Below, piece by piece: positions 50,201-64,000 of a stretch of DNA of 64,000 nucleotides; position 1 is the stretch's first letter; each line of letters opens with the position of its first letter. The notes under the pieces were generated by a model. The model was not told the DNA's origin. It did not search any database and saw only the letters and a list, made by a program, of their open reading frames with translations. The position numbers and the translations under genes were made by a program. The stretch is from Paracyclopina nana (taxonomy: Eukaryota; Arthropoda; Copepoda; Cyclopoida; Cyclopettidae): the NCBI GenBank assembly GCA_019096065.1, contig JAGUCH010000001.1, forward strand, positions 8,804,001 to 8,868,000, written 5' to 3'.

Positions 50201-53200
50201 AAACTAATTGATATTTTGGTCACGCTGGGCAGTTATGTCATAAACTGCTGCACCAGAGATTGAGATCATTATGTGTACCCATACTCATATTCGGGGGATC
50301 CCGGGCATAAAGGTTAATGGCCATGTGGTTGGGACAATTCTGAGCTCAGCTAACTTGGGAGGCTGACAATTTTGATCTCTCTAGGTACTCAGCAGGCGTT
50401 GATTTCTCCCCAGTATGAAAAAAGGGTATTTTCGCGACACAAAAGATCATGGCCATTATTTGTGGTATTACGAATTTTCAGCATTTTTATGGCAGGTCTT
50501 TAGGCTCGAGTTACGCCCCATCAAAACGCATTATTCTGCCTTTGGATGCCTATTCAAGCGACAATTTTGGGGTGGCTTGATGCCATAAAGTGTGAAATGA
50601 TGGCACATCATCTCAAGAACCCCCAGGCAGAGAATATCGTAATCTTTTTTCATGTAAATCTTCGCCCATCACACCGTGAAGCAAGTTAGCCAAGAAAATC
50701 TTGCAATGTTTGCTGAAAACCGTTTTTCTTTGGGGCAGTTTGTGTCAAAATAACTCCCGCAACTGTCAAAAACGTGGAGCCAACAAAGCTTGGATTCTCG
50801 AGCTCACTGCGGATATCGGTGATCTGGTTTAGCATTGAAATAACCATCTGCAGACTGTATCTCACATTTAAATTAGCAACAAAGGCTTTCAAAAACATAT
50901 GCAATATCTTTGGTATCTTTGACCCAACTTTTCTCAAGGCTAATGGCTTTTGGGTTTTTTTCTAGTGAAATTTGCAATACTTTTAGAGCCAAGCAGAGCT
51001 TTGGACATTTAAACAGAATAGTGTCAGAAGGTCACCATCTCTCTTTGCATCCAAATGAGCATCACATTCCAACTTGCCTTGGACGCCAAAGTTTCCTCCC
51101 AAAAAGAGCCAATAAAGCTCAAATGAGTTTCGCAAGGGTACAATCCGATTATAAGAAGAAAGGAATTCTTCTTCATTCTTCCCCTTTTGTCAGGCTGTGG
51201 GTGGTCATTTTTTGCAGAAGTCACTCGTCAATGAAGAAAAGGAGTAGCTCGAAAAGTGTCACTTTCAAAAACTAAGGGCTATCTATGCTTTTTTTGCTAG
51301 CCGCTGGTCCCACCAGTAGGTTTCTTTTTAAGCTTTTGTGCAGGAAAAACATACCAAATGCTGAGTTTCTCACCAGACAAGCAATATTGAACTTTGCTTG
51401 TTATTTTTTGCATGATAATGGTTTTGACCTTATTTGAAAACCTCTCAGGTATGTGAATTACCAAGTTCGCGAAGGCTCGCAGTCCAATTAACCATGAAAG
51501 TGGACAAATAGCACCTTCAGACATACTGTTATTAAAATTGTAGAGATAATTACTGATTTCACAATTGGCGTGCCGTACGAAGAGCTGATAAAAATATGGG
51601 CGATATTCATGAAAGTGTAATCGACTCGGAGCTCGTTCTTTTTGTATCACCATGGAGTCACTGAGTGGTACCATGAAGGTTTACAGAGCACTCCAATGTG
51701 GAAGGAATTTGGCCTCTTTTTGCCTAAAATGATTTACCGAGATTTCAGCTCAGAATTTGGAAAGAATTTATCACGTTAGTTTAGAGCTGGTTTTGAGTTG
51801 ACCCCCTGCAACGTGGTGAGACATTGATCTATATATGCATGACTCTCTAGACTGAATTTTTGGTCCACTTTTGACCTAAAACTTCTTGACAAATTATTTA
51901 GGGAATTCTGAGCTCTGCATACTTCCAGAAAAGATCATCAATATCGGTGCTGTAGACACACGTAGATGTATATCCACGTGGCCTGCGTAGGAAAATGGCA
52001 AAAATGCGCGCATCAAGTTTTATCAGGAATTCGACAAGCTAAGTTGGGCTGCACTTGTTTTCTAGTAAAACTTTAAGTTCCATTCCTGCGCAGCAGCGAT
52101 ATCATCGAGGAAAGGATGGATGGTCAAATTCACCACCATTTTTTGCTCACCTTTGCAGGTATGTAAGACATGTAGCTCCATTTCTACACGTAAGAGATTT
52201 ATGCATAAGAAGGTGACGAAGACATTTTTGCCCTGATCGAAATGCAATGAGCATCAGCTAGCCAGAACATCTGGTTCATTGATGAATCATGCAGATTCGT
52301 CACCTTTTTTGACTGACTCATCTGCCCTCAGATGAATTGAATTAGTTTCACATTCAGATGAATTGAGCTTTGCCCTGGTTAATTTTACATCGTCATATTC
52401 GAGTTGGTTCTCACGATGAGTTGTGAAAATGATGGAAGGTTAACAATGTACCTTGCTTGAAATCTACTTGCGTAAAATGCCTAAGCTGAAAAGCTGCCCT
52501 CGACCAAAAGTAGCCCACAGTTTGGCTAGATGGATTATGCTCACTGTTGTTTTTTCCACGTACACTTCTATTTTCAAAACCCCAGATTCACGCCCTTTAT
52601 GTAGTTTGTGGCGAGGAAAAACGGATAATGATTTATTTTTCAGCGATAGCCAGCGTTAAGGCAAGTTTTGGAGCTTTTGAAGCGCAAGTGCATCTTTTTT
52701 ATTGCAAGCTGCATTCATGAGACAAATGAGGTACTAAAGCTAGAATATCTTTATTCATCACTACAGCGGACGGATGGAAAGTTTGCATTGTCCCCATGAT
52801 TTTTTAACTCAGCTTAATTGTGCACATAACAGGCAAATTTGGTTTTTCATTCATCTCAAACGAGCTTTAAAAGGAAATAAAGAATGTGAAATAACGAGGC
52901 AAGCTCAATTTTTTTCTACCAGGGAAGCTTCCAAGCGATGTGATAGTAGGCCGCGAGATGCTCGCGAAGACCACCATTACATTGAACAATATATAGTCTT
53001 GGTACGAAAGAATCCATGATATGAATCCGATTCAGCGATTAGACATGTGGAACGTGATAGGGCTTGTTTTCATCATCGTGCCATTGTGGAAAGTCTGGTC
53101 TGATGTTGCTGACAAACGATATCAGGTTTGCTGATCAATCAAGCCTCCTGCTGAGATTGTTGACAAAACTTTTTTGGGGGAAAAACAATAACTAAGTACG

Positions 53201-56200
53201 AGCAACGCGGCCCGATGAGGCCCTGCTGTTAGCTGCTAGAGCAATTTTCTTTCTTTGCCTCCCAGAACGAATTAATGATGATCTCATGCCATTTCCCACT
53301 TTAACCTCCGAAATTGGATTTGCAAACAGGCCTACTACACCTACAATCATCTCAATTAGACTTAGTAGCCAGATACTTTTCTGAATTTGCTGAAAAGACC
53401 TTCATTAAAATATCGAGGGCTCCTGCAATGAATGGCACGGATCTCATTCATCTTTTTTTGCAGCTTTGAGTCCAACTTTTATAGAGAAAGGTCGTTTCTC
53501 AAAGGTCCTATACATATTTTTATGGATTTTTGGCTTGAGCAGTAGATTAGGCCCAAACCCAAAAGTCTAGTCAAGGCATGGTATGCAATAAAACTTTTAG
53601 TATGGCTGCATTTCACTTTTCGTGTGGTCGGAATGTGAATCATCTTGGTGATGGTATCAATGGCCGCCACAACAACAGATCATCTTCATATCGAGACAAA
53701 TGGTGGCTAATAATCCAACTATTTGAATCTAGAAAATCGGCCAGCTGAAGTGAATACAGGTAGTTAGACTTTTCAACTTTTTGTGTCAGAACTTCAGCTG
53801 TTATAGCAGTAAGGCTGGACAAAACCGTCATCATCATTATTAATACTGACTCACGCAAAAAACACCTTGATGGTCTAGATTATTAACGCCATGTGATGGT
53901 ACAAACTTGAATTGAAATAAATGTGATCTATGGAACAGTGTCACTCTGGGACACGTCAACAGGATAAGGGCTCGCGTCTCAGGGCTGGCAGTTACCTGAG
54001 CCTTTTACCCCACCGTGCAGCCATGAGGAAGGTCCACCAAAATAGAATGGACCGATTCTGACGAAAAACACTTTGCGTGCACTAATACACCATCATTTGA
54101 AGAAACGAAATTACACCTTTTAACACTTAAATCTGGATCTAGCAAGAATGGAATCATTTTGAGCCGTGTCGCCACGGCCGTGATTTGCAGTATCAATGCC
54201 TGAGCAAAAAAGAGGCTGGCTGATGAGAAAACTGGTAGGTGCAAATAATCAATGTGATGGCCAAAAGCAGCTAGGCGCCATCTTTGAAATTGGGAGGAAT
54301 GGAAACGGTTTCGCATTAGTGTAGAATGGACGAAACTTGCCTGTAGGCGCTGCTGCTGGCCGAGAAAAATCATTTTAATCATGATGTTCACTATGAGCCT
54401 GTCCATCAAAGGGCACTAAATGTAGCATCTTCTTCTTCATCTTCAACACATATTGCTGTCACATCCCATGACTTGACGACGTCTTGTTTGAATAGACTAA
54501 AGAAATTAGACTTCACGCTGGCTCCCAGGAATTCAGTACGCTCCTCCAGCATAAGATAACACGAAATGTGAGGGCTACTACTCCTAAAAAGTATTTATGC
54601 AAATATCTCGTAGCTTTTGATCTTTTTAGCAGCAGAATTGTGCGACCTTTAACGCACGCGTGGCCATCAACATATACCAGTTTCATTCACTAGAAGTCAT
54701 AGCCATCAAGAGAGAGAGAGGGGAAAAACCAAAGTGCACAGTGGGGCATCAGCTAGCTTAAACTTCTCGAGCCGATGCATTCAAACAATCTCGGCTGAGT
54801 CTGCCATTTTAGGCCACTGTGGTGAATCGGCAAAGAGGACTCATCATAAAGCAGCATGTCTTAAAGTTTGTGTTACACGTCACTCTAGTGCTCAACATTA
54901 GGAAGATCATGTGGTTTGTATCGTATATTTAAAGGAATGGCCATGCATTTATGCATGAGAAGACCCCTTGGGACCCTCTCATCTAAGCCAACTGCTCTTG
55001 GGGGCACTTTGACTCCATAGAATTTATGCTTGGTTTGAGCCGCCTCATGAGCAGGGCCTCGGTGTGTACGCGTAATGTCACACTTTGATTTCCTCCACCA
55101 TCTCGCGAGGACAGTGATGAATTGGCACATTGGGGCACTTCTTGTGGCCACTTTTGTGGCACGACTCTGGTTTCACTGTCACGATCTCCTTCTACTGTTT
55201 TGTTATTGCAACAGCTCGAATCAACCGTAAATCGCTCGAGAAGGCGGCGTAATTTACTTCCAATTAACTCTTCTTCTTGGAGCAAGGGAAAAGAGTCGCG
55301 GCATAGAATGTGCAGCATCATACAATCTTGGTGGTATATTTGGCCTGTGGAAAGGGCAGTCGGCGCTAATTTAAAGGATTTGGGGGGGTTTTATGGCAAG
55401 CTCACAATATGTACCTCCTTCAACCGCACACAAACACAATCACAGATTTCGAAAATGCATTTTTCTTAAGTTGGGAACAGAGCAATTTGTATTTTGCAAC
55501 CAGCAACTTGGGCAGTGGTTACTACTGCGGTCATTTAGATGCAGTGCTTTTTTTAGGCCATAAAGTTCGCCAATGTGGAACAAGGAAGCTTGAAAATTTT
55601 CCTCCTCTATGAATGGTCTTTAACGACCTTTGATCATAAAAGATGCATGAATCCAGGAGTTTTATGCGGCCAGAAACATTGACCTCCTCCTCTGAAAGCA
55701 TAAAATTATTTTGCCCACTATTCATGGCCGTGTTCTCGAGCTGGGTTGAGTACTAAAAAATGTGTCATAAAAAGGTTGATTTATTGAAAACATTTTACAA
55801 ATGTCATCCAAAAGCCCTTTATCTCCTCAATAGATGACATCAGCATGAATCTGAAGCACGTGCTTCTGCGTTAAGAAGAGGTTATTCATCATATTTCGAA
55901 GGCAATGCCAGAAAGTTGACTAACTCGTCTCATTACGCAGGTGCTTATTGGGCTTGGAAGGCTGTATCTCTTCAGACATTTGTTTCAAGATATTAAGGTT
56001 GCGCATCCACGTGTTCAAGTCGGAAGCTAGAGCAATGATCGCTTGGCGATGGCCAGATTTCTGGTCGCAAAGTACAGCCCCCCAACATTCATTTTTGCAC
56101 CGTGACCAACGAGAACAAAACGGGGTAAAAAATGAGCTTAGTGCAAATCCTAGTTCGTGGCCGAAGAAACCAGCTCGAGGCAGCCAGCTATAATTAAAGG

Positions 56201-59200
56201 CTTTGATTGAGCAAATAAATCTCGGGAGCCAATAAAATTGCTCCCCACGTAATTTCTTCAATCGGATCGATCGTTTTGGCACCCGTCCAGTCACGAACTG
56301 GAAAAAGATAGAGATCTTTAGACGAACATGAACGATGAGGATTGGCTCATCTTGGTCGTGTCTCAAGATGAAACCAATCAATGACGAACAAGGACACGAG
56401 CACCACTGAACAAATCACCAGAACTTCAAAACATGCCTCTCCTTATTCATATTCAGAATTTTAAAGCAATGCTTGAAGTTTTTGCTGAGCCTTAATGTCA
56501 TGGCGCAGGCTTCTTTGCAATATAGACTCCAATGATTGAGCTCCAAAAATGCCTTTAAATGTAAGGAAAAATGGCCTCAGTGTATGTCTCAACAAGTTTG
56601 GATTGAGGCCTAATTAATAGTGTTTTTGACGCTATATACTCATTTAAATGCGCATTTTTAAACAATACTCACTTAGCAATGAGTTTGCTGGCTTAAAGTT
56701 TAATCTTATCAATCTGAAACTATGCCAATGCTTACCCCTTCATTTGGATTTTTCCAGACCTTACTTTAAAAAGTTTGTCTGCTAGGGGAAACCATCTTTT
56801 TGGAGACTCGACTTGATTGACTATTCGTGCTAGAGAATCGGAGTGACTGCTCAAGGCTCCTTTTCGAATTCGTGGCATTGTCACTCAAATTCACAAATCC
56901 ATATACTAGATAATGTCACGTTCCATGGATGGATGGCTGCCCAAAAGAGAGTCTTGCTCGCAGTAGGAGCCAGGTTCGGGAATGCCCGAATATGGGTAAA
57001 AGTAGTGATCTCTTTGTCAAACCTCTGCACTTTGTACAACATCTTCATCCATAGCCTTTCCATCAGATTGATGGAAGAGCTTCGATTGTCAACCTTGTAT
57101 ATTTGACTGCTGCTGCTGCTGGCATCCTACAAACTACTTTACTGGCCGGAAACAGCATTAATAAATAATCTGCAAGCGAGCAATACGGCTCCTCATGACT
57201 TTACGACCTCGCATTGTCCATTCCTTTTTGAGACAGTTTAGCCTTTAGTCTGCTTGAGTTGGACCACCCATGGTTGGATTGACTAATTGATTCTTCTCAA
57301 TCCCTGACATCCATGTGAGTGAACCAATTTACCTAGCTTTTGTTTGCTCTAACATCTTCCCACGATGTTCTCAATGGTCAAGCGAATACCGTAAACTCTT
57401 CATTTGTTGGCGTTGGTGCAGAAACTTGAGAGAATTGCATGAACTCTGTCACTTTGGTGAGGAGCCGGTCAACTTTCTCAAATATTGACCTCAATTTGAG
57501 ATCACCCCAGACCCTGGGAACTGGTCAATTTTATCCTATTAGCATGGCAATCGTTTGATGACAACATGACCCTAAAATCTAAGATCAGACAGTGAAGACT
57601 GGGGCCATAAATCACATCTTCTTCACTCAATTCATCTTGATCTGACCTTTTAAGGCTGCCTTTTGTCTCAATTCTTTGCTCGGATGGTTAGACCGAATTG
57701 ACCAAAAAAGGGGAGGAAAAAGGTTGAAAAAGGTTATTTTTTCGAGCGGTGGACCGCGTAATATTTGAGACTCTGGAGAAAATTAGCTCAGATCTGAACG
57801 CGTCCATGGAGACAAGAATGTCTGTCCTCTTCACCTTGGCCACTTGTGCAAACAAAACCGAACTAAGGTTCTTCTTCTTCATTCATCCTCAAGAGGCGAG
57901 GCGTGGCATCAAAGTTAATAAAGTCCACGAAGATGCCAAAAGTAGGTGGAGAAATTTTCTTGAGATGATTCTGAATGGGCTGTCAAGTCCAAGAATCCAA
58001 CGATTCAGTCAGACTCCCTGCCAGCTCTGATATGCTTGTCAGAATCTTCTTATTCTTGGCACCCGAATGATGGAACAATTCTGATTTCCAAAGTTGTAAA
58101 TACGAAGGTAAGCATCTCGGCAAGCAGTGCTCCTCAGCCCCCGAAAAAAGCGACGACCATGTCAGCAAAGCTGAAGGAAACTGGGAATTCCCGGCGGGAG
58201 CTGACACTTAATAGAATGGTCGAGCTGCGTTGTCAAAACGAGTCTACGTACCCCTTTTTACCCAGTGGCTTCTGCTCAATATTACGTTTCTTGTTTTGGC
58301 CATAATGAAGTGAGGTGAGGGCAAAAAACGAAATTTAATCAAGAAGTCATCTTCGAAGACGGGAGAGTCAGTTCTAAAAGCTCCAAGCGGAAAACAACTA
58401 TCTTTATCACCAAGCTGCTGTAGAGGAAAATATCGCTTCAACGTGAGTGGTGGAAAGCGAAGAATGCAAGTGGAAAAAATGCCCAGGTTTCCAGATCTTT
58501 TTGCATGACGAGACCGTGAGAAAGCTGTTTGTCTTGTGTCAATACATTTGGAGATGCCATCTAGCTGTGGAATATGTGTCCCATAAAATGTGCCTTTGCG
58601 ACTGATTTCATCGCTAGATGACCTGACAGAAGAGGTCTAATGAGAAGCCATAAAACTCCAACAGTTTCTTCTTCTGGGAATGGGACTTATTGATGTCCCA
58701 CGGTTGGTATGCGTCCCATATTTCATCACTGAGCGCTGCTGCTGCTCTCACAGTTGCTCCAAATTCCTCGACCGTGTTCTGAATTTTGCCTCCAAACCTT
58801 TCTTGGTGGCGGCAAATGACCAGGTCATTATGAAGCTCAAGTTATGAAGCACAAACGTCCAGTACACTGACAGTCCAGATCAATTGCATGCCGCCAAAAA
58901 AATCTTGGCATATTCTGCCAACACTAAGAACCTCTTTTGTTGCAACTTTCCCATTTCAAACTGATTTCCAACTGATGCATATAGCATATACTATCCTTGA
59001 AAAATGTTTTGAAAGATTGGAAAAATATTTCTCGCTGTGCGAGGGGTAAGTAGCCAATCTGACCCTCCATAAATAAGGCAAGTGCAAAATTCGCCACAAA
59101 GTCAAGAGAGTCAAGGCTTTTTCCCCATTGCAAAACAGCAAGCCAGGAGATCTGGAGGATATGCTGATGTACCGCCAGCTATGACCCTGCCCAATGTAGC

Positions 59201-62200
59201 CAACATACTCACTAGGCAATATGAGTTGTATTTTCGAGTAATTGACATGGAAAAATGAGAAGGAAAATGCGGGTTTCAAACCATGTTGTGAGTGTGATGC
59301 TGTTAGAAGACTCATCTATTTTTGACGGAGCATTAATCAAACGAGCCCCAAAAGGATCGCATTTGCTTTCATAGCTACAAAATAGAGCTGTGTAATTAGG
59401 CAAAAAGGGGCCGACGACAATTAATGTAATGGCGAAAACTCAATAGATCCAGATCTGAAACATGCATTTTAAAAAGCGAAACCGACCATAATATGCTAGC
59501 AATTAAGCTGCTAAAGTCAACGTTGTAATCACTACCAGCTGCATTCTCAAACTATAGCTTTTAAGATCAATTAATCAAGAATTACGTAGGAATTTTTATT
59601 GATCCCAAATCCCGCAGAATTTCTACTTTCCCTGCGCGCCTTTTTTGAATTATAATTTTCATGTAAACTTAATTGACTGGGTCACCGTCAACCACCCAGG
59701 CCAACTTGGAATTTTCTTCATTAGTTACTCAGCAATCATTAGTCAAAGTAATTGCCCATTTGTAATGGGGAAATGGTGGCAATTGTTGGCCTTTATGTTC
59801 GTACAAAATTCAATTGTAACTAGACGGGAAATGTCACGTTTTACGACCCAACCGAGAAAATTAGACGACTTTTTTACACTCCTGCATAAACCCCGAAATT
59901 AGCTGTAAGGTTGAACAAACACGCGTGTGCATAACCAATTCGTTCTCTGATTGTGTCGCCGGTTTTTAAATGCGGCAGTTTGTGTTTGGGCTGCAATTTT
60001 TGAGCTTGGTCGCTTGCTCTAGACTTGATTGCCTCTTATGAGGTCATCATCTCATTATGATCGGTGGAGGGCCAAATTTAAAATTGAGACCTTGCCATGA
60101 CTGTCCACGGTTCTATGGCTAAGAACGTTGCCTGCACTCAAATATTGCTGAAGTTTTTAAAAGAAGCATTCCCAAATCGAATGGTGCAACGCTGAACAAA
60201 GAGAGAATCATTTAAGTTGTTCTCACTTTTAATGAGGTGCCAATCCAGGCCATAATTGTTCATAATTATAGCAATTTTTGAGATATTTTACAGGGCTCTC
60301 GAGCAGCGCGCAGAACGTCGTTCACAACATCGTGAGAACTAGCTATATTTCTGCGACTTTGTCTGGACGTGGTCAAAGTTCATGTAATATTGCACTACAT
60401 CTCTATATAGGGCCCTGTCATTACCATTAGACATGCTCGAAATATATCATGAACTGTTGACTCAACCCTGTCTTCACAGCAGGTCTCATTCAAAGCCGCC
60501 ATTGCTCAAAATGCTACAAGGAATTAAAGAGGCTAAAAATGACGGCTTCAAAATGCTCTTCACGTGCATCTTCTTCGACTTTGCGCCAAAGCCATCGGAA
60601 TCAATTAAGCGGGCGAAAAAGGCTTGCCGCCATTCGGCAATAGGAGGTGAGGTCCAAAGTCGAGAGACCAAAGCAAAATGCTGGGTTCCAGGATGCCTTA
60701 ATGCCAAGGAAATTATATGCATCTCTCAATGACTTTGTGCGCGAAAACTGCAGGGATGCTGTTTACAAAGAAGTTCAGGTTTCTTCTTCTTTGCGCGGTG
60801 CTGCAGGTGATGAACTATCCGACGTGAGCTTAACTTTCATTAAGCGCCCCATAAAATTGGCTAATTTGACGCACCGACGTCACTTTCTGAGCTGTTTAAA
60901 CTATCCAACTTTACGAGTCTTGTCACTTGGACAGGAACACATTTTCCAGGGAATCCGTCGACCAACTTCCCCTAGCAAGACCCATTCTGGTGGGATATAC
61001 GGACAAACAGCTTTGATTAGTTCTTGCCAGAGAAATAATTCTTTACATGATGGCAGAAATTCGTTTCACTAGGCCAGTATATCACTAGCGAGGCTACTTA
61101 GCGGAGCACCAGGCATTTTTCCTCGGGGCAATCTTGTCGTGAACCCCCGTTGACTAGGTCTCATTTGTCATAATGATATCGGGGCTGCTCTTCCGATTAT
61201 TTTTTGCCGCATTCCAAGCCTCAAGTGTAACAACATTTGTTACAATTAATTTCCAGCCAGCTGTCAAGGCTATATTAGAATGGAAAACTTCAGCACACAC
61301 GTCGTGAAACCTTGCGCAAAACCATAAAATAAGTAATAATCTGGTTTCTGATATCACGAAAAATTATTCATAGCATACTCCCTGATGTTACCAGGATCAA
61401 AGGGTCAATGTAGCCATTGTTCTTCTTGTGGTGGTATATTCACTAAAGAATTTTTGCCTGCATGCGCGTCGAATTTTTGGAAATTTCGCGTGAGGTCCAA
61501 TATTGAGCATCTATCACAAAAATCGAAGAGCACTTTTGGCGCATGTTCCAATCATAATTAGCAGTGGGACGGCTGAGCCTGAAACAATCTATTGTTTTCT
61601 AATTTATGAGCTTCGGCAAAATGGGTGCTGGCTGGGTGAAGGGCAAAAATTAAAGCGCGAGGGGATTGGGGTAATTTTGACCCGTCGTGGGCATGTCCAA
61701 TTTATGCATGTGGTAATCATGACTAGCCAGTTGATATGAAAGTCATAATTGCATGCCCAGCTCAAGCGGAATGATGCTCTCTAAAGAAGAATCTGATTAA
61801 TGATTGCTAATTGCAGGGAGGACCAAACTTGGCATGAACTGTTTCATTAATTTCAGCTTGAGGACTTGTTATAAAACGTATTTGTTGCTGGCGATGACTG
61901 AGTGAGACTTTTGTAAGCTATGCGCAAAAAACGGGTGCAATTGTTCCATTCACGCAGCCCTTGTAAGAAAGCAAATGCCGACTGTTGTCATAGTAGAGCA
62001 CAAACATGCAAAGATACTTCGTTTTTCGTCGCCGCCATGCACCTAACTTTGAAATGTCAACAATTGAGGAAGTCGTTCGATGGGCTTTCGAGAGGAAACT
62101 GTTGAACCGATTTGGGAAATTGAAACAGATCTTTGTGCCGACCTCATTCATTTGCGGGTGGCCCTTGCACATGAATATGCATTTTGACCCCCATAATTGT

Positions 62201-64000
62201 TTCCGAGGTATGCCGAGAGAAAAAGAATGCTACTCTAATTATGGCTATAACTCTCTCAATACCACATAATTAGTGTCAGCATACATTAAAGCCCTCACAA
62301 CCTGCCGCAGCCAATACGGCGTGGGAGTAACCTGTGCTGTTCCCACAAGCCACCTACCTCTAATCAAATCAGAACTTGAGTGACTTTAACGCTAGCTAGC
62401 CTGGTCAAAGATCATGTTGACGAGGTGCAAATTGATGGGTTGATGTGGAAAGGCAAACCCATTCCATACATTGGGTCCATGATTCAATGAGGCCTTTTAA
62501 ATAGCGCATGCGCGCACATTTTTATGTCAGTACTACGTGATGATAGGGTCTCTTCTTTGTGTGTGGCATAATGGAGCATATTTTTGCTGAACTGGGCGTG
62601 GTAAAAGGGCATCTCGGATGAAAAAGACAATAAGCTCTCATGAGAAAATTCTTTTAGAGCTTTTGCCATCTTTACATAATGAGACGAGAAGTTAGCGTTT
62701 AATCGTGCAGCCCCAATAAACAAGTGGGTCATGATCTGGCAAAAATGTCTCAACGCCAAAGCCTTGAGGTTTAAACCGAGGAAATTTGCGCAAAGAACCG
62801 TTTACCCAGCTGGTTTTTTCAAATTGAAATATTATAAGCCCGTTGAGTCTGTATTCGTGGCCTCAGTCCTGAAATGTGTGAAACCGCCAAGCAACGCTTA
62901 TCAATAAATTTTAAAAGTATAATGGGGATTTTAGAGCTCACAAAGGAGTCAAAGTTGCTCATCCTTGTAATTACAAGGCAAGTGTTGGTTTGCGTAGAAA
63001 TTCCTCTCGTTTCTGCCCGGCTCTAAAAAGGCATTGTAAAAGAATTGACCTTTAGCTAGAACCATACTGAATTGTTCGTGGCAAAAATGGGTCTTTCGTG
63101 AGTGCGCAATATCCACAATTTGTTGATCTCTTATCAGGTCATCCAATTTGCTGTAAAAACCTGCCAAATTGGAAAGCTAAACTATCCGTGGCTGCTACTG
63201 ATCCTAATCTCGCCTCATTTTCATCTCTAAGAAGCTGAGGGAGTGCGATAGTGGAAAATTGCTGATTCTTCTCAAGATCTCAGGATCTGATAATTACTCG
63301 TGTGACCTACTGCTGAGCTGCAAGTTTTTACGCTCGGACCACCGTGATCGGTGGCTACCGGACAAAATCATGGATTTGTTCAAGTTAAGAAAATGTCTTC
63401 ACGGTAGCTGGGCAATATGTCACAATGTTGAGTAGCGTAAATCTGGCTTCTTCCAACTCTATTCAGCTTTATTGGCCCCTTAAAAAGAATGCCACCAACT
63501 TTGATGCACCCTCAAAGCTTGACCCAAAGTGCTAAATCGCACAAAAATGTCGTGGCTTTTTGGTACCTCAATAAATTGCTGATAGCCCACGGAAGAGCTT
63601 GAGTGAATTACAGCTCAACTCCTAAATAGCCAGAATAAAGATATTTTTTTAAAATATACAAGCAATTTTTGTTGCTGCTCATGATGAAGCAGATCACCAG
63701 CAGCAGCAGCAGTTCGAGATTGAGCTTACAGTGTGACCTTACATGATAGATTGACTGAGATTAGCTGATGAAAAAAGAAGCAGCTGCCTTGTTTGCAATG
63801 ATCGATTGCCCTACATCACCTTTGTAATGAATATCCTTTTTTATCAACGCCGACTTTCATGTTACAGCTACCAGATCTCCAAGTTCACTACACGCCCATT
63901 TTTACCGTCTATGCTGCCAAGTCAGAAAAGTGCAAAGATGAGGCCCGTTTAAAAAGGCAAAAAACCCGTGATGATGATTTACTGCTAGCGCATATTTATG
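47256..64000. other. Gene-poor right flank (16.7 kb)
   Basis: Open frames reach 153 codons (56381-55920 minus) but most start at non-ATG codons, and none shows a recognisable domain, a signal peptide with splice partner, or transposase or reverse-transcriptase motifs. There are minor simple repeats: a 17-base tandem pair at 48669-48702 (GCAACTTTTAACGAAAA type), short CTG/CAG runs near 57,108 and 63,700, and AG dinucleotides near 54,712. Confidence 0.5.

Noticed and set aside
50686-50937. 83-codon minus-strand frame with protein-like composition
   Set aside because: Begins at GTG, no family resemblance, no splice partner found.
54983-55469. Overlapping 112- and 115-codon frames on opposite strands
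   Set aside because: Mutually overlapping, no domain, no supporting signals.
55920-56381. 153-codon minus-strand open frame, longest on the right flank
   Set aside because: No ATG at the frame start and no domain recognised; length alone is not enough in 64 kb of six-frame sequence.
63690-63720. CAG/CTG runs here and near 57,108 and 29,298 as expanded repeats
   Set aside because: Only four to five units each, ordinary microsatellite background.
1-64000. CRISPR arrays, retroelement polymerases, capsid genes, rRNA genes
   Set aside because: No spaced direct-repeat array, no reverse-transcriptase or integrase motifs, and no rRNA-like stretch were seen on either strand.

Overview
The window is eukaryotic, invertebrate animal DNA, most likely from an arthropod. 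It is AT-rich. Its two recognisable genes are interrupted by GT-AG introns, with a mix of very short introns (55-134 bases) and multi-kilobase ones. It also carries many small foldback or inverted-repeat elements. The only firm genes are animal-type: CLCA (calcium-activated chloride channel regulator) family proteins and a secreted serpin. I cannot fix the order. The arthropod, perhaps crustacean, guess rests on general gene style and not on a diagnostic marker.

Layout. (1) 1-5,226, minus strand: the signal-peptide first exon of a CLCA paralogue (CLCA-B), whose remaining exons must lie left of the window. Its first intron holds a striking symmetric array of nine plus nine ~26-base units in opposite orientation (2,771-3,254). 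(2) 5,227-20,861: gene-poor, with a 60-bp-arm hairpin at 11.7-11.9 kb, one copy of a 0.8-kb dispersed repeat (12.8-13.6 kb), a smaller repeat copy at 15.3-15.5 kb and a few weak exon candidates. (3) 20,862-37,751, minus strand: a complete six-exon CLCA gene (CLCA-A) that splices in frame to exactly 1,199 codons plus stop. It has a signal peptide, an N-terminal CLCA domain whose HEXXH zinc site is replaced, a VWA domain whose metal site is degraded, a fibronectin-III-like segment, one membrane span and a ~270-residue cytoplasmic tail ending in a possible PDZ ligand. (4) 37.8-44.8 kb: transposon-rich spacer with hairpin elements, a nested inverted-repeat element (42.5-44.2 kb) containing a tRNA-like Pol III unit, and inverted partners of the 12.8-13.6 and 15.3-15.5 kb repeats. 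(5) 44,781-47,242, plus strand: a complete five-exon secreted serpin (499 codons plus stop) with a Tol2-like hAT MITE in its last intron. (6) 47.3-64 kb: no gene I can support.

How the parts relate. The two CLCA first exons share sequence and an identical exon-end position and phase, so they are tandem head-to-tail duplicates. The serpin is unrelated and divergently oriented. No operon-like or new multi-gene system is evident. The most unusual items are the nine-plus-nine inverted array, the double loss of catalytic and metal sites in CLCA-A, and the layered repeat structure around 40-44 kb.
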